64,000 bases of DNA. It comes from Streptomyces sp. CB03234 (lineage in GTDB: Bacteria; Actinomycetota; Actinomycetes; Streptomycetales; Streptomycetaceae). The notes beneath the pieces were generated by a model. That model made no database searches, had not been told where the DNA came from, and saw only the letters and a program-made list of their open reading frames with translations. Below are positions 35,063 to 43,922 of the stretch, piece by piece. The stretch lies in assembly GCF_001905885.1 (NCBI RefSeq), contig NZ_LIYH01000001.1:1304169-1368168 (forward strand). The letters are read 5' to 3'. A program made the translations under genes and the position numbers. Every line of letters starts with the position of its first letter. The stretch's first letter is position 1.

Positions 35063-35716
35063 ATGGCCTTCGCCGCCGCCCCCAGTCCCATCCCCTCCCG
35101 CACCCAGTACGTCCTGGAGGCGATCAAGCACGCGATCCTCACCGGGCAACTGCCCCCGGGCAAAGCCCTGGTGGAGACCGAACTGGCCGCGCAGTACGGG
35201 GTGTCCAAGACCCCCGTACGGGAAGCCCTGAAGACCCTCGCCGGGACCGGCCTCGTCGTCATGAGCCAGTACAAGGGCGCCACCGTCCGCACCGTCGACG
35301 CCGCCATGGCGCGCGAGGTCTACGACGTACGCCTGCTCCTCGAGCCCGAGGCGCTGCGCCGCACCATCGGCCGCGGCGCGTCGCTCGACGCCGCCGGCCA
35401 GGCGCTCGCCGACGCCGACGGGGCGGCCGACCAGGCCGAACGCTCCCTCGCCAACCGGGAGTTCCACCGCGCCCTCTACCTGCCCTGCGGCAACCCGCTG
35501 CTCGCCAGGATGCTCGACGAGGTGCGCGACCAGGCCGCGCTCGTGTCCACCGTCGCCTGGAGCGCCCAGCCCTCCTGGCGGCACGAGGCCGAGGAGCACC
35601 GGCAGATCCTGAGCCTGGCGCTGGCCGGGGACGCCGAGGGCGCCGCGCGCGCCCTGCACGACCACATCGCCTCGTTCGTCGCACGCGCCTTCCCCGGCGA
35701 CGACGACGCCCAGTGA
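35063..35716 (+). CDS. GntR-family regulator (FCD/FadR subfamily)
   Basis: A 217-residue regulator: winged helix about 12-76 (HAILTGQLPPGKALVETELA, YGVSKTPVREALKTL) and an all-helical FCD ligand-binding domain about 85-205 with metal-ligand candidates in FHRALY, and EHRQIL and HDHIASF. FCD regulators usually sense sugar acids or other carboxylates. It is followed by a DapA-superfamily enzyme and an IlvD/Edd dehydratase, so it probably responds to an aldonate or its 2-keto-3-deoxy product. A 14-bp tandem duplication spans its stop codon. Confidence 0.88.
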   Translation: MAFAAAPSPIPSRTQYVLEAIKHAILTGQLPPGKALVETELAAQYGVSKTPVREALKTLAGTGLVVMSQYKGATVRTVDAAMAREVYDVRLLLEPEALRRTIGRGASLDAAGQALADADGAADQAERSLANREFHRALYLPCGNPLLARMLDEVRDQAALVSTVAWSAQPSWRHEAEEHRQILSLALAGDAEGAARALHDHIASFVARAFPGDDDAQ

Positions 35717-35733
35717 CCAACGCCCAGTGACCA
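35706..35733. repeat. 14-bp tandem duplication at the end of the gntR gene
   Basis: ACGCCCAGTGACCA occurs twice in direct tandem (35706-35719, 35720-35733). The first copy contains the gntR stop. It looks like a recent slippage duplication. Confidence 0.85.
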
Positions 35734-35750
35734 CGGAAAAGGACAGCCGT

Positions 35751-36653
35751 ATGGACCACGCATCGCTGAGGGCGGCTCTCGCGGACGTCGTCGCGATCCC
35801 CGTGACACCCTTCGGCGCCGACGGCGGCGTCGAACGCGACACCTACCGCGCCGTGCTGCGCCGGATGCTCGACGGCGGCGTACGGGCTGTCACCCCCAAT
35901 GGCAACACCGGCGAGTTCTACGCCCTCACCCCCCAGGAGCGGGTCCTGATGACCGAGTTGACCGTCGAGGAGACCGGCGACCGCGCCGCCGTCCTCGTCG
36001 GCGTCGGACACGACCTGCCGACCGCGACCGCCGCCGCCCGGCACGCCCGCGACCTCGGCGCCGGCATGGTCATGGTCCACCAGCCCGTGCACCCGTACGT
36101 CTCGCGCGACGGCTGGATCGCGTACCACCGCGAGATCGCCGACGCCGTCCCCGAGCTGGGCGTCGTGCCGTACATCCGCAACCCGCTCCTCGACGGCGCC
36201 ACCATCGCCCGGCTCGGCGAGCTGTGCCCCAACGTCATCGGCGTCAAGTACGCCGTGCCCGACGCCGCCCGCTTCGGCGCCGTCGCCCGCGACGCCGGGC
36301 TCGACCGGTTCGTGTGGATCGCCGGCCTCGCCGAGCTGTACGCGCCCGCCTACTGGGCCATGGGCGCCACCGGCTTCACCTCCGGGCTGGTCAACGTCGC
36401 CCCGGCCGTCTCGCTCGCCATGCTGGAGGCGCTGCGCGCCGGGGACCAGCAGGCCGCCGCGAAGGTGTGGGAGCAGATCCGCCCCTTCGAGGACCTGCGC
36501 GCCGCCGACCAGTCCGCCGACAACGTCACGGTCGTCAAGGAGGCGCTGGACGCCCTCGGCCTGTGCCGCCGCGACGTGCGCCCGCCGAGCCGCCTGCTCC
36601 CCGAGGCGCGCCGCGCCGAGATCGCCGCGATGGTCGGGAGCTGGTCCATATGA
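35751..36653 (+). CDS. DapA-superfamily aldolase/dehydratase (KdgD-like)
   Basis: A 300-residue pyruvate-type class I enzyme: TPNGNTGEFYALT (48-60), Y141 in VVPYIRN and Schiff-base K166 in IGVKYAVPD. It resembles KdgD more than DapA (GNTGEFYALT against CGTGEFHALT of the kdgD product here) but is clearly diverged. Coupling (ATGA) to an IlvD/Edd dehydratase suggests that it processes the 2-keto-3-deoxy sugar acid made by that enzyme, as an aldolase or dehydratase. AAAGGA precedes the ATG. Confidence 0.85.
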   Translation: MDHASLRAALADVVAIPVTPFGADGGVERDTYRAVLRRMLDGGVRAVTPNGNTGEFYALTPQERVLMTELTVEETGDRAAVLVGVGHDLPTATAAARHARDLGAGMVMVHQPVHPYVSRDGWIAYHREIADAVPELGVVPYIRNPLLDGATIARLGELCPNVIGVKYAVPDAARFGAVARDAGLDRFVWIAGLAELYAPAYWAMGATGFTSGLVNVAPAVSLAMLEALRAGDQQAAAKVWEQIRPFEDLRAADQSADNVTVVKEALDALGLCRRDVRPPSRLLPEARRAEIAAMVGSWSI

Positions 36654-38365
36654 AGCCGGAAGAGCTCCGCAGCCACCAGTGGTACGGGACCGACGGCCTG
36701 CGCTCGTTCAGCCACCGCGCCCGCACCCGCCAGCTCGGCTACCTCCCCGAGGAGCACCTGGGCAAGCCGGTCATCGCGATCCTCAACACCTGGTCCGACA
36801 TCAACCCCTGTCACGTCCACCTGCGTGACCGGGCGCAGGCCGTGAAGCGGGGGGTGTGGCAGGCCGGGGGCTTCCCGCTGGAGTTCCCGGTCGCCACGCT
36901 CTCGGAGACGTTCCAGAAGCCGACGCCGATGCTCTACCGCAATCTCCTGGCGATGGAGACGGAGGAGTTGCTGCGCTCGTACCCGGTCGACGGGGCGGTG
37001 CTGATGGGCGGCTGCGACAAGTCGACACCGGCGCTGCTGATGGGCGCGGCCTCCGCCGACCTGCCCGCCGTCTTCGTACCGGCCGGGCCGATGTTGCCGG
37101 GCCACTGGCGCGGTGAGGTCCTCGGCTCCGGCACGGACATGTGGAAGTACTGGGACGACAAGCGCGCCGGGCTCATCGGCGACTGCGAGATGGCCGAGCT
37201 GGAGAACGGACTCGCCCGCTCGCCCGGCCACTGCATGACCATGGGCACCGCCTCCACGCTGACGGCCGCCGCCGAGGCGCTGGGCGTCACCATGCCGGGC
37301 GCCTCCTCGGTCCCGGCCGTCGACTCCGGGCACGACCGGATGGCCGCCGCCTCCGGGATGCGGATCGTCGAGCTCGTACGCCAGGACCTGAGACTGTCCC
37401 GGATCCTGACGAGGGAGGCGTACGAGGACGCCGTGACGACCGTCCTCGGGCTGGGCGGGTCGACCAACGCCGTGATCCACCTGATCGCCATGGCGGGCCG
37501 CTCCGGAGTCGCGCTCACGCTCGACGACTTCGACCGGATCGCCCGGACCGTGCCGGTCCTCGCGAACCTCCGCCCGGGCGGGCGGTACCTGATGGAGGAC
37601 TTCCACTTCGCCGGCGGACTGCCCGGGTTCCTCTCCCGCATCACCGACCTGCTGCACCTGGACCGGCCGACCGTCGCCCACGCCACCCTGCGCGAACAGC
37701 TCGACGGCGCGCTGGTGCACAACGACGACGTGATCCGGCCGCGCGACCGGGCGCTCGCCGACGAGGGCGGTGTCGCGGTCCTGCGCGGCAACCTCTGCCC
37801 CGACGGCGCCGTCATCAAGCACATCGCCGCCGAGCCGCACCTGCTCAAGCACACCGGGCCCGCCGTCGTCTTCGACGACTACCGGACCATGCAGCGCACC
37901 ATCAACGACCCGGCCCTCGGCATCACCGCCGACCATGTGCTGGTGCTGCGCAACGCCGGGCCCAAGGGCGGCCCCGGGATGCCGGAGTACGGGATGCTCC
38001 CGATCCCCGACCACCTGCTCAAGCAGGGCGTCCGGGACATGGTGCGGATCTCCGACGCCCGGATGAGCGGCACCAGTTACGGCACGTGCGTGCTGCACGT
38101 CGCGCCCGAGTCGTACGTCGGCGGGCCCCTGGCCCTCGTCCGCACCGGCGACCTCATCACCCTCGACGTCGAGGCGCGCACGCTCCACCTGGACGTGGGC
38201 GACGAGGAGCTTCAGCGGCGCAGGGCGGAGTGGACCCCGCCGCCCGCCCGGTACGGGCGCGGCTACGGCGCCCTCTACAGCGAGCACATCACCCAGGCCG
38301 ACACCGGCTGCGACTTCGCGTTCCTCGCCAGGGCCGGCGAGGTCCCGGACCCCTACGCGGGCTGA
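36650..38365 (+). CDS. IlvD/Edd-family sugar-acid dehydratase
   Basis: A 571-residue Fe-S dehydratase. The three cluster cysteines are C54 (INPCHVH), C122 (GGCDKSTPA) and C195 (SPGHCMTMG). The overall pattern, including HQWYGTDGLRSFSHRARTRQLG at the N-terminus (residues 9-30), is that of aldonate dehydratases (arabinonate, xylonate, galactonate type), not of the amino-acid enzyme IlvD. It forms 2-keto-3-deoxy acids, presumably used by the DapA-superfamily enzyme with which it overlaps. The exact substrate cannot be read; arabinonate is plausible because GH43 is nearby. Confidence 0.88.
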   Translation: MKPEELRSHQWYGTDGLRSFSHRARTRQLGYLPEEHLGKPVIAILNTWSDINPCHVHLRDRAQAVKRGVWQAGGFPLEFPVATLSETFQKPTPMLYRNLLAMETEELLRSYPVDGAVLMGGCDKSTPALLMGAASADLPAVFVPAGPMLPGHWRGEVLGSGTDMWKYWDDKRAGLIGDCEMAELENGLARSPGHCMTMGTASTLTAAAEALGVTMPGASSVPAVDSGHDRMAAASGMRIVELVRQDLRLSRILTREAYEDAVTTVLGLGGSTNAVIHLIAMAGRSGVALTLDDFDRIARTVPVLANLRPGGRYLMEDFHFAGGLPGFLSRITDLLHLDRPTVAHATLREQLDGALVHNDDVIRPRDRALADEGGVAVLRGNLCPDGAVIKHIAAEPHLLKHTGPAVVFDDYRTMQRTINDPALGITADHVLVLRNAGPKGGPGMPEYGMLPIPDHLLKQGVRDMVRISDARMSGTSYGTCVLHVAPESYVGGPLALVRTGDLITLDVEARTLHLDVGDEELQRRRAEWTPPPARYGRGYGALYSEHITQADTGCDFAFLARAGEVPDPYAG

Positions 38366-38392
38366 ACCGCTTCCTCTCCTGACCGGAGTCGC

Positions 38393-38414
38393 CGTGTTCG
38401 GCATACCGAACACG
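38393..38414. promoter_or_regulatory. Strong palindromic operator upstream of the pectin transport/degradation operon
   Basis: Perfect inverted repeat with 9-bp arms CGTGTTCGG and CCGAACACG around CATA, 46 bases before the first permease gene. The TTCGG-N4-CCGAA core resembles sites of IclR- or GntR-type regulators of sugar-acid genes. Just downstream lies AAGCGCTT (38422-38429), a LacI-type core. Confidence 0.7.
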
Positions 38415-38460
38415 ATCCGGTAAGCGCTTCACCCCACGCAATGACGAACGGAGACATGTC

Positions 38461-39399
38461 ATGGCCCAAGCCGCAGCCGTGGCGAAACACCCCCGGGCCG
38501 GCCGGCGCCGCACGGGGACCGGAGCCGAACCACGCCGCCTGCCGTACCTGCTGATCGCGCCCGCCGGGCTGCTGATGCTGGGCTTCATCGCCTACCCGGT
38601 ACTGAGCGTCTTCTACTACAGCCTGCAGCACTACAACGTCACCAAGCCGTGGAAGAACGGCTACGCGGGCCTGGACAACTTCACCCGCGTCTTCACCGAG
38701 GACCCCCTCTTCTGGTCCACGCTCGGCTTCAGCGCCAAGTGGGTCATCGTCCAGGTCAGCCTCCAACTCGCCCTCGGGCTCGTACTGGCGCTGCTGGTCA
38801 ACCAGACGTTCGTCGGCCGGGCCGTCGCCCGCGCCCTGGTCTTCTCGCCGTGGGCCGTCTCCGGCGTCCTGACCACCACCATCTGGATGCTGCTCTACAA
38901 CCCCTCCACGGGCGTGAGCCGCTACCTCGCCGACATCGGCATCGGCTCGTACGGCACCTCCGTGCTGTCCGACACGGGCACCGTCTTCTGGGCGGCGGTC
39001 GTCGCCGAACTGTGGCGAGGAGTCCCCTTCTTCGCCATCCTCATCCTCGCCGACCTCCAGTCCATCCCCAGGGACCTGTACGAGGCGGCGTCGGTGGACG
39101 GGGCGGGCCGGCTGCGGCAGTTCTTCCACATCACGCTGCCCCACCTCAAGGACGCGATCATCCTCTCCACGCTGCTGCGCGGCGTCTGGGAGTTCAACAA
39201 CGTCGACCTGCTCTACACCCTCACGGGCGGTGGCCCCGCCGGAGTCACCACGACGCTGCCCCTGATGATCGCGAACACCGGTATCGAGGGCCACGACTTC
39301 GGTTACGCCTCCGCGCTGACCACCGTCGCGTTCGTGATCCTCCTCTTCTGCTCGATCCTCTATCTGCGCCTGAGCAAGTTCGGAGGCGACCGCACATGA
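38461..39399 (+). CDS. Sugar ABC transporter permease 1 (CUT1)
   Basis: A 312-residue inner-membrane permease with six predicted helices. The EAA loop EAASVDGAGRLRQFFHITLP contacts the ATPase. It is the MalF/UgpA-like partner of the next gene, overlapping it by four bases. The substrate-binding protein of the system is probably the one at 47560, and no ATPase gene is present in the window. Context points to oligogalacturonides or pectin side-chain oligosaccharides. Confidence 0.93.
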   Translation: MAQAAAVAKHPRAGRRRTGTGAEPRRLPYLLIAPAGLLMLGFIAYPVLSVFYYSLQHYNVTKPWKNGYAGLDNFTRVFTEDPLFWSTLGFSAKWVIVQVSLQLALGLVLALLVNQTFVGRAVARALVFSPWAVSGVLTTTIWMLLYNPSTGVSRYLADIGIGSYGTSVLSDTGTVFWAAVVAELWRGVPFFAILILADLQSIPRDLYEAASVDGAGRLRQFFHITLPHLKDAIILSTLLRGVWEFNNVDLLYTLTGGGPAGVTTTLPLMIANTGIEGHDFGYASALTTVAFVILLFCSILYLRLSKFGGDRT

Positions 39400-40307
39400 C
39401 CGCCGCACTCGCGGAAAAGGGCACCCACGCGCGCGTGCCCACGCCCCAGCCGCCGCTGCCCCCGTCCGGGTCGCGCACACCGAAGCGGGAGCGCGCCTTC
39501 GACGACGTACCGCGCTGGCAGATCTACGTCCCCCTCGGGCTGTACTTGCTGTTCACGCTCGTCCCGTTCTACTGGATGCTGCTGTTCGCGCTGCGGCCCG
39601 CCGGGTCCACCTCGCTGGTGCCGTGGCCGCTGACCTTCGAGCACTTCGACAAGGTCTGGAACGAGCGCAGCTTCGGCGTCTTCTTCCAGAACAGCATGCT
39701 CGTCGGCGTCGCCACGCTGGTGACGACCACCCTCATCGCCCTGACCGGCGGGTACGCCCTGGCCCGGTTCAACTTCCGGATCAAGAACGGCTTCATGCTG
39801 GCGCTGCTGTGCTCCCAGTTCATCCCGGGCGCGCTGATGCTGGTCCCGCTGTTCGAGATCTTCCGCGAGCTTCGGATGATCAACTCGCTGGGCAGCGTCA
39901 TCATCGCCGAGACGGTCTTCCAGCTGCCCCTGTCGATCATCCTGATCAGCGGGTTCATCAAGAACGTGCCGGTCTCCCTGGAGGAGGCCGCCTGGGTGGA
40001 CGGCTGCTCCCGCTTCCGCGCCTTCTGCGCGGTCGTCCTGCCGCTGCTGCGGCCCGGGCTGATCGCGGTCGGCTCCTTCGCCTTCGTCCACAGCTGGAAC
40101 CACTTCCTGTTCGCCCTGATGTTCCTCAGCCGGCAGGACAGGCAGACCATCCCCGTCGGCCTCAACACCCTCATCGGCTCGGACAGCGTCGACCTGGGCG
40201 CGCTGGCGGCGGGCGGGGTCGTCGCGGCCGTCCCCGTGGTGATCGTCTTCGCGTTCATCCAGAAGTGGCTCATCACCGGCTTCAGCGCCGGGGCGGTGAA
40301 GGGCTGA
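39396..40307 (+). CDS. Sugar ABC transporter permease 2 (CUT1)
   Basis: A 303-residue MalG/UgpE-like permease; six helices, EAA loop EEAAWVDGCSRFRAFCAVVLP. It has a long Pro-rich cytoplasmic N-terminus (about residues 1-45). ATGA overlap with permease 1. A 107-base gap separates it from the pectate lyase gene that follows. Confidence 0.93.
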   Translation: MTAALAEKGTHARVPTPQPPLPPSGSRTPKRERAFDDVPRWQIYVPLGLYLLFTLVPFYWMLLFALRPAGSTSLVPWPLTFEHFDKVWNERSFGVFFQNSMLVGVATLVTTTLIALTGGYALARFNFRIKNGFMLALLCSQFIPGALMLVPLFEIFRELRMINSLGSVIIAETVFQLPLSIILISGFIKNVPVSLEEAAWVDGCSRFRAFCAVVLPLLRPGLIAVGSFAFVHSWNHFLFALMFLSRQDRQTIPVGLNTLIGSDSVDLGALAAGGVVAAVPVVIVFAFIQKWLITGFSAGAVKG

Positions 40308-40414
40308 CGCCCCGCGCCTCGGGCGACCCGGGCCGCCGCCCGGCCCCGGGGTGCCGCGCCCGGTCCTGGGCCCTGGCCGTACCGGCCGAAACCGAACGTC
40401 GAGGAGGACGACAC

Positions 40415-41977
40415 ATGAGAGCCGAGCCCGACAGCCGGCACCCGCATCCCGCGAGGCCCGGCCTCCGGCCCCGCCGGGCCGCGCGGACCGTCGGCACGGT
40501 CGCGCTGCTGACGGCCCTGGCGGCGCTGACGGCCCCTGCCGCCGTGCGGACGGACCCGGCCGCGTACGCCGGGCCCGTGGGCCCGCAGGGCGCCCCTGCC
40601 GCCGGGCGGGCGGACTCGGCCGCGTACGCGGGAACCGGCGCCCCGCACGACGCCCGCACCGCGCAGGCGGACCCGGCCGCGTACGCGGGAACCGGCGTCC
40701 GTACCGGTGCGCGTCCCGGGGGCGACCGCGCGGGGTCGGGCGAACGCCCGTCCGCCGGGCGGGACATCGGGCGCGAGGTGCTGGCGCCCCGGGACGGGTG
40801 GGCGGCCGAGGGCGCGGGCACCACCGGCGGGGCCGCCGCCGACACCGCGCACGACGTGACCGTACGCACCCGCGCCGAGCTGGTCCGGGCGCTGGACGGC
40901 GGCAGCGCCACGCCCAAGATCATCCGGATCGCCGGAACCATCGACGCCAACACCGACGACCACGGCCGCCGCCTCACCTGCGCGGACTACGCCACCGGCG
41001 GCTACGACCTGGCCGCCTACCTCGCCGCGTACGACCCGCGCACCTGGGGCGGGGCCAAGCCGGCGGGTCCGCAGGAGGACGCCCGCAAGGCGTCCGCCGC
41101 CCGGCAGGCCGCCCGCGTCGAGCTCGCGGTCGGGTCGAATACCACGATCGTCGGGGTGGGCGCCGACGCCGTACTCAAAGGCGCGAGCCTCCAGGTGAAG
41201 GACGCGGACAACGTCATCATCCGCAACCTCGAACTGCGCGACGCCTACGACTGCTTCCCGGCCTGGCAGCCCAACACCGGCGGACTCGGCGACTGGAAGA
41301 GCGCGTACGACACCCTATGGCTGCGTGGCGCCACCCACGTGTGGATCGACCACGTCACGGCGAGCGACAAGGGCCACCCCGACGACCGGGAGCCCACCCA
41401 CTTCGGCCGCAACCACCTCCGCCACGACGGCCTGCTGGACATCACCAATGGCTCCGACCTGATAACCGTCTCCTGGAGCCGGTTCGCCGACCACGACAAG
41501 GCGATGCTCATCGGCAACGGCGACAACGTCACCACCGACCGGGGCAAGCTGCGCGTCACCCTCCACCACAACCGGTTCGAGTCGATCGTCCAGCGCGCCC
41601 CGCGTGTCCGCTTCGGACAGGTCCACCTCTACAACAACCGTTACGACATTCCCGAGGGCGGCCGGTACCGCTACTCCCTCGGCGTCTCCACCGAGTCGCG
41701 CATCGTCGCCGAGAACAACTCCTTCACCACCCCCGGCCACATCGAGGCCGCCGACCTGGTCAAGAGCTGGAACGGCACCGCCCTGCAGCAGACCGGCACC
41801 GAGTTCAACGGCTTCCCGGTCGACCTGCTCGCCATCCACAACGCCTACAACTCCGGCAGCGAACGCGACCTCACCCCCGACGCCGGCTGGACCCCCACCC
41901 TCCACGGACGGGTCGACACCGCGCGCCAGGCGGCACAGGACGTGGCGCGCGGCGCCGGCGCCGGGAGGCTCCCATGA
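40415..41977 (+). CDS. Secreted pectate lyase (PL1) with repeat-expanded N-terminus
   Basis: A 520-residue exported lyase cleaving polygalacturonate by beta-elimination. Signal peptide is about 1-45. Residues 40-95 hold three copies of a D-P/S-AAYAG repeat, encoded by a 57-60-bp tandem DNA repeat. The PL1 beta-helix follows from about 125: TTIVGVGAD, NVIIRNLELRD, HVWIDHVTASD, and the calcium/catalytic region RAPRVRFGQVHLYNNRYD. The ATG has GAGGAGG upstream. ATGA overlap to the Gfo/Idh gene, so a secreted enzyme is coupled to a cytoplasmic one. Confidence 0.92.
   Translation: MRAEPDSRHPHPARPGLRPRRAARTVGTVALLTALAALTAPAAVRTDPAAYAGPVGPQGAPAAGRADSAAYAGTGAPHDARTAQADPAAYAGTGVRTGARPGGDRAGSGERPSAGRDIGREVLAPRDGWAAEGAGTTGGAAADTAHDVTVRTRAELVRALDGGSATPKIIRIAGTIDANTDDHGRRLTCADYATGGYDLAAYLAAYDPRTWGGAKPAGPQEDARKASAARQAARVELAVGSNTTIVGVGADAVLKGASLQVKDADNVIIRNLELRDAYDCFPAWQPNTGGLGDWKSAYDTLWLRGATHVWIDHVTASDKGHPDDREPTHFGRNHLRHDGLLDITNGSDLITVSWSRFADHDKAMLIGNGDNVTTDRGKLRVTLHHNRFESIVQRAPRVRFGQVHLYNNRYDIPEGGRYRYSLGVSTESRIVAENNSFTTPGHIEAADLVKSWNGTALQQTGTEFNGFPVDLLAIHNAYNSGSERDLTPDAGWTPTLHGRVDTARQAAQDVARGAGAGRLP
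40531..40697. repeat. Tandem ~60-bp repeat in the pectate lyase gene
   Basis: Three units, two with an exact 60-base period and the third at about 57 bases, share CGGACCCGGCCGCGTACGC-like cores. They keep the reading frame and encode Ala/Pro-rich linker ending D-x-AAYAG. Confidence 0.8.
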
Positions 41978-43095
41978 CCGCCGGCCCGATCCCGGTCGTC
42001 CTCGCCGGCGCCCGCGGCCACGGCCGCTGGCACCTGGACAACATCCGGCGCCTCCAACAGCAGGGCCTGGTCCGGCTCGCGGGCGTCTGCGAGCTGCGGC
42101 CGCTCGACCCCCACGAACTCGACGGTTTCGACAGTCCGGCCCAGTCCGCCGACTTCGCGGCCCTCCTGGACGCCACCGGCGCCCGTATCGCCGTCATCTG
42201 CACGCCCATCGACACCCACACCCCGCTGGCGCTCACCGCCGCCCGGCGCGGGGCGCACATCCTGCTGGAGAAGCCGCCCGCGCCCTCCTACGCGGAGTTC
42301 CGGCGCATGGCCGACGGGGTACGGGAGGCCGGCGCCGCCTGCCAGATCGGCTTCCAGTCGCTCGGCTCGCACGCCCTGCCCGCCATCGCCGACCTCATCG
42401 CGGGCGGCGCCATCGGCGAGGTCACGGGCATCGGGGCGGCCGGTGCATGGGCCAGGGACGAGGCGTACTTCCGGCGCTCCCCATGGGCCGGGAAACGCCG
42501 CCTCGACGACGGCACCGACGTGGTCGACGGCGTCCTCACCAATCCGCTCGCACACGCCGTGGCCACCGCCCTCGCCCTCGACGGCAGCGCCCGCGCCGAC
42601 GACGTGACGGGCATCGAACTCGAACTCGCGCGGGCCAACGACATCGAGGCCGACGACACCTCCTGCGTACGGATCACCACGGCACGCGGCACGCCCGTCA
42701 CCGTCGCCGTGACGCTCTGCGCCGAACAGCCGGGAGAGCCGTACGTCGTCGTCCACGGCAGCCACGGCCGCATCACGCTCTGGTACAAGCAGGACCGGGT
42801 CCTGGTGCAGCGGGCCGGACACGGCCCCATGGAGACCGTCCACGGCCGGACGGACCTGCTGGAGAACCTGATCGCGCACGTACGCGACGGCGAGAACCTG
42901 CTCGTACCGCCGGACCGCACCGACGCCTTCATGCGGCTCGTCGAAGCCGTACGCACCGCCCCCGAACCGCGCCGGCTGCCCGAGGGGAGCTGGTACGCGG
43001 ACGGCGACCGCCGTGTGGTCAAGGGCATCGACGGGCTCGTCCACGCCAGCGCCGACACCCTCTCCCTCTTCTCCGAACTGGAGAGCTCCCCATGA
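41974..43095 (+). CDS. Gfo/Idh/MocA-family oxidoreductase
   Basis: A 373-residue NAD(P)-dependent enzyme. The Rossmann start is VVLAGARGHGRWH (8-20), a slightly altered GxGxxG, and the catalytic EKP is at 99-101 (LLEKPPAPSY). The C-terminal alpha/beta domain follows from about 125. It is coupled on both sides (pectate lyase and DUF6807), a grouping often seen with carbohydrate-use genes. Members oxidise sugars, inositols or glycosides, and some cleave glycosides by oxidation; the substrate here is unknown. Confidence 0.87.
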   Translation: MTAGPIPVVLAGARGHGRWHLDNIRRLQQQGLVRLAGVCELRPLDPHELDGFDSPAQSADFAALLDATGARIAVICTPIDTHTPLALTAARRGAHILLEKPPAPSYAEFRRMADGVREAGAACQIGFQSLGSHALPAIADLIAGGAIGEVTGIGAAGAWARDEAYFRRSPWAGKRRLDDGTDVVDGVLTNPLAHAVATALALDGSARADDVTGIELELARANDIEADDTSCVRITTARGTPVTVAVTLCAEQPGEPYVVVHGSHGRITLWYKQDRVLVQRAGHGPMETVHGRTDLLENLIAHVRDGENLLVPPDRTDAFMRLVEAVRTAPEPRRLPEGSWYADGDRRVVKGIDGLVHASADTLSLFSELESSP

Positions 43096-43922
43096 ACCTC
43101 CTCCTGCGCTGCGCGGGACGCCCCGTCGGCCGCTATCTCACCCGGCCCGACCTCGCGGCCCGCCTCTCCCCGCGCCCGTACCTCCACCCCGTCACCACCC
43201 TCAAGGGCACCCCCGTCACCGAGGAGCGGCCCGAGGACCACCTCCACCACCTCGGCGTCTCGGTCGCCGTCCCGGACGTGGCGGGCCACAACTTCTGGGG
43301 CGGGCGCACCTTCGTACGCGACCAGGGACCGACCGAGCTGGACAACCACGGCGTCCAGCTCCACGACGGCTGGAAGCTGCGCGACCCGGACGGGTTCGTC
43401 GAGGACCTGTCCTGGCGCGCCGGCGGCCGGGAGCTGCTGCGCGAACGCCGCACCGTCGCCGCCACCGAACTGGCCTCCACCGCCTGGGCGCTGGACTTCA
43501 CCTTCTCGCTCACCAACCCCGGCCCCGAAACCCTCTCCATAGGGTCCCCCGCCACGAACGGCCGCCATGGCGCCGGTTACGGAGGCTTCTTCTGGCGCGC
43601 CCCCAAGGAGGCCGCCCCGCCCGCCGCCTTCACCGAGGACGCGGACGGGGAAGCAACCGTGCACGGGCGGACCGCCGACTGGCTGGCCCTTATGGGCACG
43701 GACTGGACGCTCGTCTTCGCCGGCGCCACCGACGAAACACGGCGCGACCCCTGGTTCGTCCGCACCGGGGAGTACCCCGGCGTCGGCTCCGCCCTCGCCT
43801 GGGAGGAGCGCCTGGACATCGCGGCGGGCGACACCGTCGTGCGCCGCGTGGTGACCGTCGTCGCCGACGGCGCCCTGGACCGGGGCGAAGCCGCCGCCCT
43901 CGTACGAAAGGCCCTGTCATGA
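43092..43922 (+). CDS. DUF6807 (PmoA-like) protein
   Basis: A 276-residue protein with the DUF6807 pattern: RPYLHPVTTLKGTPVTEERPEDHLHHLGV near residues 28-56 and a beta-rich body (GFFWRAP, EYPGVGSALAWEERLDIAAGD). No signal peptide is present. These proteins commonly sit beside Gfo/Idh oxidoreductases and glycoside hydrolases, as here, with ATGA overlaps to both neighbours. A role in sugar or glycoside binding or processing is inferred only from this company. Confidence 0.85.
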   Translation: MNLLLRCAGRPVGRYLTRPDLAARLSPRPYLHPVTTLKGTPVTEERPEDHLHHLGVSVAVPDVAGHNFWGGRTFVRDQGPTELDNHGVQLHDGWKLRDPDGFVEDLSWRAGGRELLRERRTVAATELASTAWALDFTFSLTNPGPETLSIGSPATNGRHGAGYGGFFWRAPKEAAPPAAFTEDADGEATVHGRTADWLALMGTDWTLVFAGATDETRRDPWFVRTGEYPGVGSALAWEERLDIAAGDTVVRRVVTVVADGALDRGEAAALVRKALS

